This document shows positions 48,711-57,624 of a stretch of 64,000 bases of DNA, in pieces. Position 1 is the first letter of the stretch, and the number at the start of each line of letters is the position of its first letter. This stretch comes from Myxococcales bacterium (lineage in GTDB: Bacteria; Myxococcota_A; Polyangia; Polyangiales; Polyangiaceae). The notes beneath the pieces were generated by a model. That model was not told the DNA's origin, made no database searches, and was given only the letters and a program-made list of their open reading frames with translations. The position numbers were made by a program, and so were the translations under genes. The DNA lies in the NCBI GenBank assembly GCA_025355005.1, contig JANXLV010000047.1, positions 1 through 64,000 on the forward strand, given 5' to 3'.

Positions 48711-50414
48711 TACGACGGTGGGCACGATGACCGTGTTCACGGAGGCGATGCTTGCGCCCGCGGGATACGCGTAGCTGACGTACTCGGTCGGGAAGCCGAC
48801 GCTCGCGTTCGAGCCCCAGCCCCACACGGTGAGGGCGAACGGTCCTTTGCTGTTCGCCTCGTGCCTGCCGTTGTCGCAGTTGCCTTGCTTCGCGAAGTTG
48901 CCCTTCACCAGATCGAAGCGCGTGTACTGGAACGACGCGTTCACGTCCGTCCACCCGCCGAGCGTTCCGGCACAATCGAGCGCCACGTCCTGATAGGCGC
49001 CCTTTGCATCCTTGCCGCGGATGAACACGAGGTTCGTCTCCGGGTATGTCGGGTCCGTGAAGAACGTGTAGTCCGACAGATACTGGTTGTCGGGGAGCAC
49101 GTTGACGAACTCAGGGTCACCGGCGCACCCGGCGTCGGACTGGAGCGTGGAGCAGCCGGTCATGTAGGTCGCCAGGTAGAACGGGTGGTCGGCGTCCTGG
49201 CTCGACACGACGAACGGCCCGGCGGAGGAGAACTCCACGACCTGCCCCGTGCCCACGGACGCCGGTCCCGCTGTTCCACCGTCGGCTCCGCCATCGACCG
49301 CCATCGGTGGATCGTACGTGAGCAACGTTCCGTCGACGGCACCCACGATGCGCCACGGCACGATCTCTTCTTTCCCGTCTACGCGATTCCGGTAGCGAAC
49401 ACCGACGTAGCGGGAGCCCAGCGCTCGCACCGGCGGTAGTTGCTGGTGCATGCCGTCGCACGCCTGGAAGCCCGTGGGCACGTCCGCGCAAATGTTGCCG
49501 CCCCAGACACCGATGGGCTTGGTCGACTTCACGATCGTGCCGGAGAGATCCGCGTCCTGCGCGAGCTGCAGCGTCTGACCGCGCGTGAGGTGGTATGTGG
49601 TTGGCGTCTTCGCAGGTGCCGCCGCGACGCCGGTGCCGCCCGCGATGGCGACGGGCGCAAGCAACGTGATGTCCGTCGGTTCGGTGGCGACGAATCCCAG
49701 CCACGGGTTGTGAGCGCCAGGGTTGGAGTACGCCGTGGTCGCGACGTAGTTCACGTCCCACGCCGGGCTCGGAAGCAGGAGGGTGGCGCTGGTGATCGCG
49801 CTATCGCCGCCGCCGAACGGAAAGAGATCGTAGGCGACGACGGGCGCGCTGGTCGTGACGTGGAACGCGTCTCCGATCCCCGTGGCACCGAGCGCAGACG
49901 TCCCGGCCGCGGGCTCCATACCGCCAGGGCACTTGCCTGGATTTTCGTTCGACAGCATGACGATCGCGACCTGCTTCGGCGGAATGATGGCGTTCGGGAG
50001 CAGCGCGTAAACCGTGGAAGCACCAGAGCCTGAAGGCAGGTACGAGAACTTGCTCGCGTCCAGTGCGGCGCCCTTGTACTCGACGCCGATCTGCACGTTC
50101 GAGTTGGAGCTGTTCGCGATGAACGCCGCGAGGCAGTAGCCCGAGGGCGGCGAAAACCCCATGAGCGGAGGCGGCGGCAGCACGAAGTAGTCGCAGCCGA
50201 CGGAGCTCTTCGCGGCCGCAGCGGCGGTGCACTGCGGGCTCGTGTTGAGGCCACCTTCACCAAATCCGATAAGGAGGCCAGAGTCGTTGTCGCCCGAGTC
50301 GGGGAAAAGATCACCGGCCGTGGGTGGGTGCGATTTCGATCCGCACGCCCACGAGACCAACGCCAGCGCGGAGCACAGGACCAGGCCTCCGGCAATCGAG
50401 TGAGCAAGCCGCAT
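48705..50414 (-). CDS. IgGFc-binding-like lipoprotein
   Basis: A 569-residue lipoprotein (GGLVLCSALALVSWAC). The body is beta-rich with features of the IgGFc-binding N-terminal domain seen in many myxobacterial surface proteins (IVMLSNENPGKCPG, TIVKSTKPIGVWGGN, VVSSQDADHPFYLATYMTG). Several Cys pairs suggest disulfides. The domain name is by resemblance; adhesion is inferred from the family. It is the only gene of its kind here and lies between signalling and transport genes. Confidence 0.55.
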   Translation of the reverse strand: MRLAHSIAGGLVLCSALALVSWACGSKSHPPTAGDLFPDSGDNDSGLLIGFGEGGLNTSPQCTAAAAAKSSVGCDYFVLPPPPLMGFSPPSGYCLAAFIANSSNSNVQIGVEYKGAALDASKFSYLPSGSGASTVYALLPNAIIPPKQVAIVMLSNENPGKCPGGMEPAAGTSALGATGIGDAFHVTTSAPVVAYDLFPFGGGDSAITSATLLLPSPAWDVNYVATTAYSNPGAHNPWLGFVATEPTDITLLAPVAIAGGTGVAAAPAKTPTTYHLTRGQTLQLAQDADLSGTIVKSTKPIGVWGGNICADVPTGFQACDGMHQQLPPVRALGSRYVGVRYRNRVDGKEEIVPWRIVGAVDGTLLTYDPPMAVDGGADGGTAGPASVGTGQVVEFSSAGPFVVSSQDADHPFYLATYMTGCSTLQSDAGCAGDPEFVNVLPDNQYLSDYTFFTDPTYPETNLVFIRGKDAKGAYQDVALDCAGTLGGWTDVNASFQYTRFDLVKGNFAKQGNCDNGRHEANSKGPFALTVWGWGSNASVGFPTEYVSYAYPAGASIASVNTVIVPTVVK

Positions 50415-50434
50415 ACATCCCTCCAGAGAACATG

Positions 50435-51829
50435 TTAGCGCGACGCGAGCGATTTACTGCCACGACCTTCAGATTCGTTCTTGATGTGCAGAAGCACGCG
50501 TCCGTGGATGGCATGGATGGAGGCGTCACTCCAGAGGCGCCAGTACGTCTCCGGGCCGATCGCGATGGTGTACACGCTCTGGGCGCGGACGCGCGTCTTG
50601 CCGCCGGGCAGGGCCTCGAGATCGAAGATGCCCTCCAGATTGCGCACGTAGCCGTCGAGATGAGGCTGCCGCACGGTGTGATAGAGCGTCTGCTCTCTCA
50701 GCGGATCCGGCTGCGAATCGATGTGGAACGCGAAGTGATTCGGCGCGTCGTAGCGCGTCACGGTCTCCATCGCCGTGCCGGTGTTGAACTCGCACCGACG
50801 CGTGGCGCCCACACGGTCCTCCTCCATGGTCGCGCGCAGCGGATAGGACACGCCCACCAGGAAGAGCGTCTCCGTGGGTGGCGGCATCTCGGACACGCGC
50901 ACCACGTTCGGGAACACGCGCTCGGGCGGCGCGTCCACGATGATCTCGGTCATGACCGCCGGAGGCGTGAGCGGCGGCAGCGGGTTCACGCGCTCCAGCG
51001 CGAAGATGGCGGGTAGCGAGAGGAGGCCCACGGCGATCGCCGGCGGCACGTTCCGCGCTCCTACGGACCGCGCCATGGTGAAACCGATGAACGAACCCAC
51101 GAACGCCGGGATGACGAGGAGCGGGATCGCCATCACCAGGCAGACCGCGCCTTCTGCCGCGAAGAGGATGATGATGCCCAGCGTGAGCGCACACGTGATG
51201 AACGTCGCGAACGCGGCGCGCCCGAATTTTCCGCCTGGATCGAGCCGCGCGAAGAACGCACCGGTGGCGAACCCGGAGATGGTGGGCGCGCCGAGCATGA
51301 GCGCCGCGCCGTACTCCTTGAAGAGCCCGACCGACACGCCGAGCGCGCCAAGGCCAATCACGGTGCCAAGGCCCGCGGACATGAAGAGCACCGCCCCCGG
51401 TGAGCGCTGCGGTACGGGAATGGGCACGGCCTGTCCGCTCTGCCTGTATGCGTCCTGCGGTGGCATTGCCTGCGGCGCGGCAAGCGGCCGTGAAGGCGCG
51501 ACCGCGGCGAGCCCGAAGAAGAGCAGGTTCGCGAATGGCACGAAGAAGAGCAACGCCAGGAACGGGGACAGCGCCGCATCCACCAGGCGCCGCGCCGTGA
51601 GCCATACTCCGAGCGCGATGAACGGAATCGCGCATACCCACATCGCAGCGTAGAACTTGTGGTCCTCGCCCGGGTGGAAGAGCGGCGCGTCCACGGGGCT
51701 CACGTAATAGAGGAGCGAGAACGGACGGCCGAACGCGCGCGCGATGCCGAAGTCGGCCGCTACCTTGAGGACGGACAGACCGGCGCCACAGGCGAAGAAG
51801 GGCAGGCGCCCGAGCGGGTTGATCGACAT
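50435..51829 (-). CDS. membrane protein with C-terminal SRPBCC-like domain
   Basis: A 464-residue protein. The N-terminal part (1-300) is polytopic (SINPLGRLPFFACGAGLSVLKVA, then repeated hydrophobic helices), and the last about 150 residues (TEIIVDAPPERVFPNVVRVSEM, then FNTGTAMETVTRYDAPNHFAFHID) look like a START/SRPBCC fold that binds hydrophobic ligands. The ATG at 51829 is chosen; a GTG at 51847 is possible. Its start codon overlaps the ATG proposed for the divergent membrane-fusion gene. Confidence 0.6.
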   Translation of the reverse strand: MSINPLGRLPFFACGAGLSVLKVAADFGIARAFGRPFSLLYYVSPVDAPLFHPGEDHKFYAAMWVCAIPFIALGVWLTARRLVDAALSPFLALLFFVPFANLLFFGLAAVAPSRPLAAPQAMPPQDAYRQSGQAVPIPVPQRSPGAVLFMSAGLGTVIGLGALGVSVGLFKEYGAALMLGAPTISGFATGAFFARLDPGGKFGRAAFATFITCALTLGIIILFAAEGAVCLVMAIPLLVIPAFVGSFIGFTMARSVGARNVPPAIAVGLLSLPAIFALERVNPLPPLTPPAVMTEIIVDAPPERVFPNVVRVSEMPPPTETLFLVGVSYPLRATMEEDRVGATRRCEFNTGTAMETVTRYDAPNHFAFHIDSQPDPLREQTLYHTVRQPHLDGYVRNLEGIFDLEALPGGKTRVRAQSVYTIAIGPETYWRLWSDASIHAIHGRVLLHIKNESEGRGSKSLASR

Positions 51830-53072
51830 GTGGACGGATAGTGTCACGCGCGGGCCCGGCTCGAAATCAGAAGATTCCGGGCAACGAAACGCGCCGCCGG
51901 AGCATCCGAGCGGCGTGCGCTATCTCCTCGTCATCGTAGGTTTGGTTGCCCTGATCGGGGGCCTCGCTGCCATCAAGGGCTCGCAGATCGGTGGGCTCAT
52001 CGCCATGGGCAAGGCCATGGAGAAGTCCGGCCCTCCGCCCGAGTTCGTCGCAACCGCCGTCGCGGAGACGCAGAAATGGGAAGGCACCATCTCCGCCGTG
52101 GGCAACATCGCCCCCGTGAAGGGCGTCGCCGTCAGCAACGACGCGCCGGGCGTCGTCACGCGCATCGGCTTCGAGTCGGGCGCGCTGGTTCGTGAAGGTC
52201 AGGTTCTGGTCGAGCTCGACACCAGCGTGGAGCGCGCGCAGCTCTCCTCCACGCAGGCACGGCTGGAGCTCGCCAAGCTCACCGCGTCTCGCTCGCGCGC
52301 GCTCGTGCAGTCGAACGCGATCGCCCCGGCGCAGCTCGACAACGACGAGGCGCAGCTCAAGGCCACCACATCGGACATCGAAGGCATGAAGGCGCAGATC
52401 GCTCGCAAGATCATCCATGCGCCGTTCACCGGGCGCCTGGGCATCCGCAACGTGAACCTCGGCCAGTACCTGAACCCCGGGACCGCGATCACGGTGCTCG
52501 AGGCGATCGATCAGGTCTACGTGGACTTTCCGCTGCCGCAGCAGCGCCTGGCCGAAGTGAAGGAGGGAATGCCGGTGCGCGTGACGCTCGACGCCAGCAA
52601 TGGCAGCGGAACGTGGGAGGGCACCGTGAAGGCCATCGACCCGACGGTGGACCCGGCGACCCGCACGCTGAAGCTCCGCGCCACCGTGCCGAACAAGGAA
52701 GAGAAGCTCCGCCCCGGCATGTTCGCGAATGTGACGCTGGTGCTGCCGGAGCGCGCGAGCCAGGTGATCGTCCCAGGGACCGCGGTCATCCACGCCTCGT
52801 ACGGCGACTCCGTGTTCGTGGTGGAGGACAAGAAGGCGGATTCGCCTGGCGCGAGCACTGCGCCGGGTGGTCAGCCGATCAAGATCGCGCGCCAGCAGTT
52901 CGTCCGCGTGGGCGATGCGCGCGGTGACTTCGTTTCGATACTCGATGGCGTGAAGAGCGGCGATCCGCTGGTCGTTGCCGGTGCATTCAAGCTCCGCAAC
53001 GGCGCCCCCATCGTCGTCGACAACTCGGTGACTGCGAAACCGCAGCTGCACCCGACGCCCGAAAATCACTGA
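51828..53072 (+). CDS. RND efflux periplasmic adaptor (membrane fusion protein)
   Basis: A 414-residue HlyD/AcrA-type adaptor (385 residues from the alternative GTG at 51915). One membrane helix (YLLVIVGLVALIGGLAA) is followed by the lipoyl/barrel-sandwich halves (GVAVSNDAPGVVTRIGFESGALVREGQVLVELD; KIIHAPFTGRLG), a coiled hairpin and the beta-barrel domain. It forms the periplasmic bridge of the efflux pump with the RND protein 13 bp downstream. The ATG at 51828 overlaps a divergent start; the GTG at 51915 opens just before the membrane helix and may be the real start. Confidence 0.9.
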   Translation: MWTDSVTRGPGSKSEDSGQRNAPPEHPSGVRYLLVIVGLVALIGGLAAIKGSQIGGLIAMGKAMEKSGPPPEFVATAVAETQKWEGTISAVGNIAPVKGVAVSNDAPGVVTRIGFESGALVREGQVLVELDTSVERAQLSSTQARLELAKLTASRSRALVQSNAIAPAQLDNDEAQLKATTSDIEGMKAQIARKIIHAPFTGRLGIRNVNLGQYLNPGTAITVLEAIDQVYVDFPLPQQRLAEVKEGMPVRVTLDASNGSGTWEGTVKAIDPTVDPATRTLKLRATVPNKEEKLRPGMFANVTLVLPERASQVIVPGTAVIHASYGDSVFVVEDKKADSPGASTAPGGQPIKIARQQFVRVGDARGDFVSILDGVKSGDPLVVAGAFKLRNGAPIVVDNSVTAKPQLHPTPENH

Positions 53073-53085
53073 ACCGGAGGACACG

Positions 53086-56000
53086 ATGAAGTTCACGGAC
53101 ATCTTCATCCGCCGGCCGGTGCTGGCGATCGTGGTCAATCTGGTGATCATCATCGCCGGGCTTCAGGCGGTGCGGACGCTCAACGTTCGACAGTACCCGA
53201 AGCTGGAGAGCGCCACGGTCAGCGTGCGCACCGCCTATGTCGGCGCAAACGCGGACCTCGTGCGCGGCTTCATCACGACGCCGCTCGAGCGCTCGATCGC
53301 GGCAGCCGATGGGATCGACTACATCGAGTCGCAGAGCGTCCAGGGCCTCTCCACGATCAACGTGCGTCTGAAGCTCAATTTCAACGCGTCCAACGCGCTT
53401 GCCGACATCAGCGCGCGCGTGAACCAGGTGCGCGCCGACCTTCCGCCAGAGGCGGAGGTGCCTGCGATCAACATCGAGAGCTCGGACGCGCAGATCGCCG
53501 CGATGTACCTCTCGTTCGGCTCCACGATCCTGGAGGAGAACCAGGTCACCGACTATCTCATCCGCGTCGTTCAGCCTCGCCTCTCCGCCATCGCGGGCGT
53601 TCAGCGCGCGGACATCCTGGGCGGTCGCACGTTCGCCATCCGCGCGTGGCTGAAGCCCGACAAGATGGCTTCGCTCAACGTAAGCCCATCACAGGTGCGC
53701 CAGGCTCTCGGCGGCAACAACTACCTCGCGGCGGTCGGCCAGACGAAGGGCGCGCTGATCCAGAAGAACATCACGGCAAGCACGGACCTCCACTCCGTGG
53801 GCGAGTTCAAGAAGCTCGTCATCCGCCAGCAGGGCGGCGCGCTCGTGCGCCTCGAGGACGTCGCAGACGTGGAGCTGGGCGCCGACAACTACGAGGGCGA
53901 TGTCCGCTTCTCGGGCAAAAAAGCCGTCTTCATGGGCATCTGGGTGCTCCCGAACGCGAACTCGCTCGACGTGATCGCCTCCGTCCGCAACGAGATGGAG
54001 ATCGTGAAGGCGGAGCTGCCGACGGGCATGCAGGCCAGCATCGCGTTCGACTCCACGAAGTACATCGACAGCGCGATCCACGAGGTCGAGCACACACTGA
54101 TCGAGACCGTGCTCATCGTCATCTTCGTCATCTTCCTGTTCCTGGGGTCGGTGAGGACGGTGCTGGTGCCGCTGGTCGCGATCCCGGTGTCGCTCATCGG
54201 CGCCGTGTTCCTCATGCAGGTGCTGGGCTTCACGCTGAACCTGCTCACGCTGCTGGCCGTCGTGCTCGCGGTAGGCCTCGTCGTGGACGACGCGATCGTC
54301 GTCGTGGAGAACGTCGAGCGAAACATCCGCGAGGGCAAGACGCCCATGCAGGCGGCGATTGCCGGCGCGCGTGAGCTCGTCGGGCCCATCATCGCGATGA
54401 CGGTCACGCTCGGCGCCGTCTACGCGCCCATCGGCTTCCAGGGCGGCCTCACCGGCGCGCTCTTCCGCGAGTTTGCGTTCACGCTCGCCGGCGCGGTGTT
54501 CATCTCCGGCATCGTCGCCCTCACGCTGTCGCCCATGATGGCGTCGCGTCTGCTCAAGGCGGAGCACTCCCAAGGTCTGCTGGCGCGCCTCATCGATCGT
54601 GGCTTCGAGGCCGTTCGCCGCACCTACACGCGCATCCTTTCGGCCACGCTACGCTCACGCGGCTTGGTCTACGGCGTGTGGATCACGCTCTCCATCCTCG
54701 TTGTCCCGATGTACATGTTCTCACCGCAGGAGCTCGCTCCGAACGAGGACCAGGGCGTCATCTTCGGCGCCATCGACGCGCCCGCGAACGCGACGCTGGA
54801 GCAGGTGCAGACCTACACGACACAGGTCTTCGACACGTTCCAGAAGGAGCCGGAGTTCGATCACAGCTTCCAGATCACGTTCGCCACCGGCGGCTTCGGC
54901 GGAATGCTCGCGAAGCCCTGGGAGGAGCGCAAACGAAGCATCTTCCCGATCCAGAACGAGCTCTTCGGAAAGCTCTCCGGCATCACGGGCGTGCGCGCGC
55001 CGGTGTTCCTTCCCTCCGCGCTGCCCTCGGCCGGCTTCTTCCCGGTGGAGTTCGTGATCGCCTCCACGGCTCCGCACGAGGCGCTGCTCCGCTACGCTGA
55101 CCAGCTGCAGCAGGCGGCTGTGAAGAGCGGCCTTTTTGCGTTCCCACCGAGCATGGATGTCCGCATCGATCAGGCGCGCACGGACATCATCGTGGACAAG
55201 GACAAGGTCGCTTCGATGGGCCTCTCCATGCAGACGCTCGGCGCGGACCTGTCGTCCATGATGGGCGGCAACTTCGTGAACCGCTTCAATATCGACGGCC
55301 GCAGCTACAAGGTCATCCCGCAGATCCAGCGCATGGACCGCCTGACGCCGGAGCAGCTGAACGACATCTACGTGACCGGTCCGAACGGGCAGCTGATGCC
55401 GCTCGCCGCCGTTGCGACCCTGCGCGAGAGCGTGGAGCCACGCACGTTGAACCGCTTCCAGCAGCTCAATGCCGTGAAGCTCTCCGGCCTCTCTCCGCGC
55501 GGGCTCGACGGCGGCCTCAAGGTGCTGGAGCAAGAGGCGGCGAAGATCCTGCCGCCGGGCTACCGCATCGACTACACGGGCGAGTCGCGCCAGCTCCGCC
55601 AGGAGGGCGGCAAGTTCCTGCCCGCCATGGGCCTCGCGTTGTTGCTCATCTTCCTCGTGCTCGCAGCGCAGTTCAATTCGTTCCGCGATCCGTTCGTCAT
55701 TCTGGCCGGCTCCGTGCCGCTGGCCATGTTCGGCGCGATGATCTTCACGTTCCTCAAGTTCGCGGGCCCGCCGGGCATGTCGTTCAAGCTCACGGAGGGC
55801 TGGACCACCACGCTCAACATCTACTCGCAGGTCGGTCTGGTCACGCTGGTCGGCCTGGTGTCGAAGAACGGAATCCTCATCGTCGAGTTCGCGAACGCCC
55901 AGCAAGAGAAGGGGCTCTCGAAGATCGACGCCGTGCGCGAGGCGGCCAGCACCCGCCTGCGGCCCATCCTGATGACCACGGTCGCCACGGTCGTGGGCCA

Positions 56001-56217
56001 TTTCCCGCTCACGCTCGTCACGGGCGCGGGCGCCGTCGCTCGAAACTCCATCGGCGTGGTGCTCGTGGGGGGCATGACAATCGGCACTCTGTTCACGCTC
56101 TTCGTCGTCCCATCCGTCTACGTCCTCATCGCGAAGGACCACCGCAAGCACGAAAAAACGGCGGAAGCGGATGCTGAGCTCGACTTCCCGCGCGAGGCAA
56201 CCGCATCTGGTAACTGA
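53086..56217 (+). CDS. RND-family efflux transporter
   Basis: A 1043-residue AcrB/MexB-type RND pump, normal length. The first helix (FIRRPVLAIVVNLVIIIAGL) and the helix-4 proton-relay motif GLVVDDAIVVVENVERN with its Asp pair are present, as is the second transmembrane half (VGLVTLVGLVSKNGILIVEFAN). It exports small molecules using the proton gradient. GGAGGAC precedes the ATG. No TolC-type outer-membrane channel is in the window, so it must use one encoded elsewhere. Confidence 0.96.
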   Translation: MKFTDIFIRRPVLAIVVNLVIIIAGLQAVRTLNVRQYPKLESATVSVRTAYVGANADLVRGFITTPLERSIAAADGIDYIESQSVQGLSTINVRLKLNFNASNALADISARVNQVRADLPPEAEVPAINIESSDAQIAAMYLSFGSTILEENQVTDYLIRVVQPRLSAIAGVQRADILGGRTFAIRAWLKPDKMASLNVSPSQVRQALGGNNYLAAVGQTKGALIQKNITASTDLHSVGEFKKLVIRQQGGALVRLEDVADVELGADNYEGDVRFSGKKAVFMGIWVLPNANSLDVIASVRNEMEIVKAELPTGMQASIAFDSTKYIDSAIHEVEHTLIETVLIVIFVIFLFLGSVRTVLVPLVAIPVSLIGAVFLMQVLGFTLNLLTLLAVVLAVGLVVDDAIVVVENVERNIREGKTPMQAAIAGARELVGPIIAMTVTLGAVYAPIGFQGGLTGALFREFAFTLAGAVFISGIVALTLSPMMASRLLKAEHSQGLLARLIDRGFEAVRRTYTRILSATLRSRGLVYGVWITLSILVVPMYMFSPQELAPNEDQGVIFGAIDAPANATLEQVQTYTTQVFDTFQKEPEFDHSFQITFATGGFGGMLAKPWEERKRSIFPIQNELFGKLSGITGVRAPVFLPSALPSAGFFPVEFVIASTAPHEALLRYADQLQQAAVKSGLFAFPPSMDVRIDQARTDIIVDKDKVASMGLSMQTLGADLSSMMGGNFVNRFNIDGRSYKVIPQIQRMDRLTPEQLNDIYVTGPNGQLMPLAAVATLRESVEPRTLNRFQQLNAVKLSGLSPRGLDGGLKVLEQEAAKILPPGYRIDYTGESRQLRQEGGKFLPAMGLALLLIFLVLAAQFNSFRDPFVILAGSVPLAMFGAMIFTFLKFAGPPGMSFKLTEGWTTTLNIYSQVGLVTLVGLVSKNGILIVEFANAQQEKGLSKIDAVREAASTRLRPILMTTVATVVGHFPLTLVTGAGAVARNSIGVVLVGGMTIGTLFTLFVVPSVYVLIAKDHRKHEKTAEADAELDFPREATASGN

Positions 56218-56267
56218 AGTGACCATCCGCTCTCCAAGAAAATGGGCCATTGCTGGCACGTCCTCGT

Positions 56268-57557
56268 ATGCTCCAACTTGTGGCAGTGCGGGATCTGGAG
56301 GCCGAACTACGACAGAACGTTCCGTTCCCCGTAGCGGAGGCCGTGGACATCGTCGTGGAGCTAGCGGAGGCCCTTGCGCGGACCCACGAGCTGGGCGCCG
56401 TCAACGGACGCGTCTCCGCCGCGAACATCGTCGTCGAGCGCGGCGCATTCGGGAGCGCGAAGCTGCGGCCTGCATCCGCTGGCGGCGTGGCCACGCGCAC
56501 GAACCAGTCGGTGCGCTCGCATCTCTACCTTTCGCCAGAACAGCTCGCCGATACGCAGGATCTCCTCGCGGCCACGGACATCTGGTCGCTCGCGGTCGTG
56601 CTCTACGAGCTCATCGCGGGGCATCCGCCGTTCCCAGACGCCGAGGCGATCAAGCGCGGGACGTTCACTCCCCTCGGTGGCGTGCGCGGCTGTCCTCCAC
56701 AGGTCGACATGGCCGTCACGTCTTGCCTCCAGCGCAGCCCCTTCGCGCGCACGCAGTCGATCGTGAGCTTCGCGCTCACCATCGCCACTTTTGGGAGCAG
56801 CCGGAGCAAGTTGCTCGTCCCGAAGCTGAAGGCGATGGAGCCGCCAGCGAGTGATCCCACGATGTACGCGGCGTCGCAGGACGATCAGGATGCTCGCGAG
56901 AGCGAGCCGACGCTGCAGAGGGCAGACGCGGCCGAGATCGTGGACCGCGAGAGCGATCCCACGCTGCAAAAAGGTGGTCCCGACGCGCCGACGATGCCGC
57001 CACGAACAGCCGCACGTCATGCAGCGGACGAGGACGGCGCCACTCTCATGGTGGCCAATGCGGGGGACGACGAGATCACCGACATCCAGATGGACGACGA
57101 GGAGCCGGATACGTTCATCAAACCCACAGTCCCCGTCGGCTTCGCTCCGCTCGGCACGCCGATCCTCCCGGCGCCAACGCCTGCGGCTGCGGCACGGATC
57201 GTATCGAAGGCGACCCCTTTCAACGACAAGACGCAGCGCATCTCGTCGGCGCAGCTTCAGGAGCTGGGCAAGCATGTGACGGCCGTGCGCGCCCAGCAGG
57301 CGTCGCAGCCGAACATGCCAATCTCATCGTCCCCGCTCGTACCGGCGCGCCAGCCTTCGTCACCGGAAGGCACGCCCATCTCGAACATCCGCATGCGCGA
57401 CGGCGCGGGCCTCGCCCCCGCAGAGGTGCCGCAGGCGTTTCAGGCGATGCAGCCGCCCAGCGCATCCAAGCTGCCGACAATCGTGAGCATCGTCTCAGTC
57501 ACGATCTTCATCGCATGCGTGGTGGCCGCCGCGCTCATCCTGCTCAGCCACCGTTAA
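56268..57557 (+). CDS. membrane-anchored kinase-like protein (pseudokinase)
   Basis: A 429-residue protein. Residues 1-180 resemble only the C-lobe of a Ser/Thr kinase: AEALARTHELGAVNGRVSAANIVV (aligns with 'HRD-x-KPAN' but has NGR), HLYLSPEQL (APEQ) and DIWSLAVVLYELIAGHPPF. The N-lobe Gly-loop and Lys, the catalytic HRD Asp and the DFG are absent, so it should not phosphorylate. A long acidic linker follows, then one C-terminal membrane helix (IVSIVSVTIFIACVVAAALIL). It may act as a binding platform for phosphoproteins. ATG at 56268; an upstream TTG at 56250 is possible. Confidence 0.7.
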   Translation: MLQLVAVRDLEAELRQNVPFPVAEAVDIVVELAEALARTHELGAVNGRVSAANIVVERGAFGSAKLRPASAGGVATRTNQSVRSHLYLSPEQLADTQDLLAATDIWSLAVVLYELIAGHPPFPDAEAIKRGTFTPLGGVRGCPPQVDMAVTSCLQRSPFARTQSIVSFALTIATFGSSRSKLLVPKLKAMEPPASDPTMYAASQDDQDARESEPTLQRADAAEIVDRESDPTLQKGGPDAPTMPPRTAARHAADEDGATLMVANAGDDEITDIQMDDEEPDTFIKPTVPVGFAPLGTPILPAPTPAAAARIVSKATPFNDKTQRISSAQLQELGKHVTAVRAQQASQPNMPISSSPLVPARQPSSPEGTPISNIRMRDGAGLAPAEVPQAFQAMQPPSASKLPTIVSIVSVTIFIACVVAAALILLSHR

Positions 57558-57578
57558 ACAGCATCGCCTGGCGGCGAG

Positions 57579-57624
57579 ACTCAGTCCTTGGACTTGCCCC
57601 CAAGGACTCAGTCCTTGGATTTGC
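57579..57624. repeat. 19-bp duplication around a stop codon, 27 bp apart
   Basis: ACTCAGTCCTTGGACTTGC (57579-57597) and ACTCAGTCCTTGGATTTGC (57606-57624) match in 18 of 19 positions. On the minus strand the second copy holds the stop of the FHA gene and the first holds another TGA 27 bp (nine codons) further, in frame. Confidence 0.8.
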
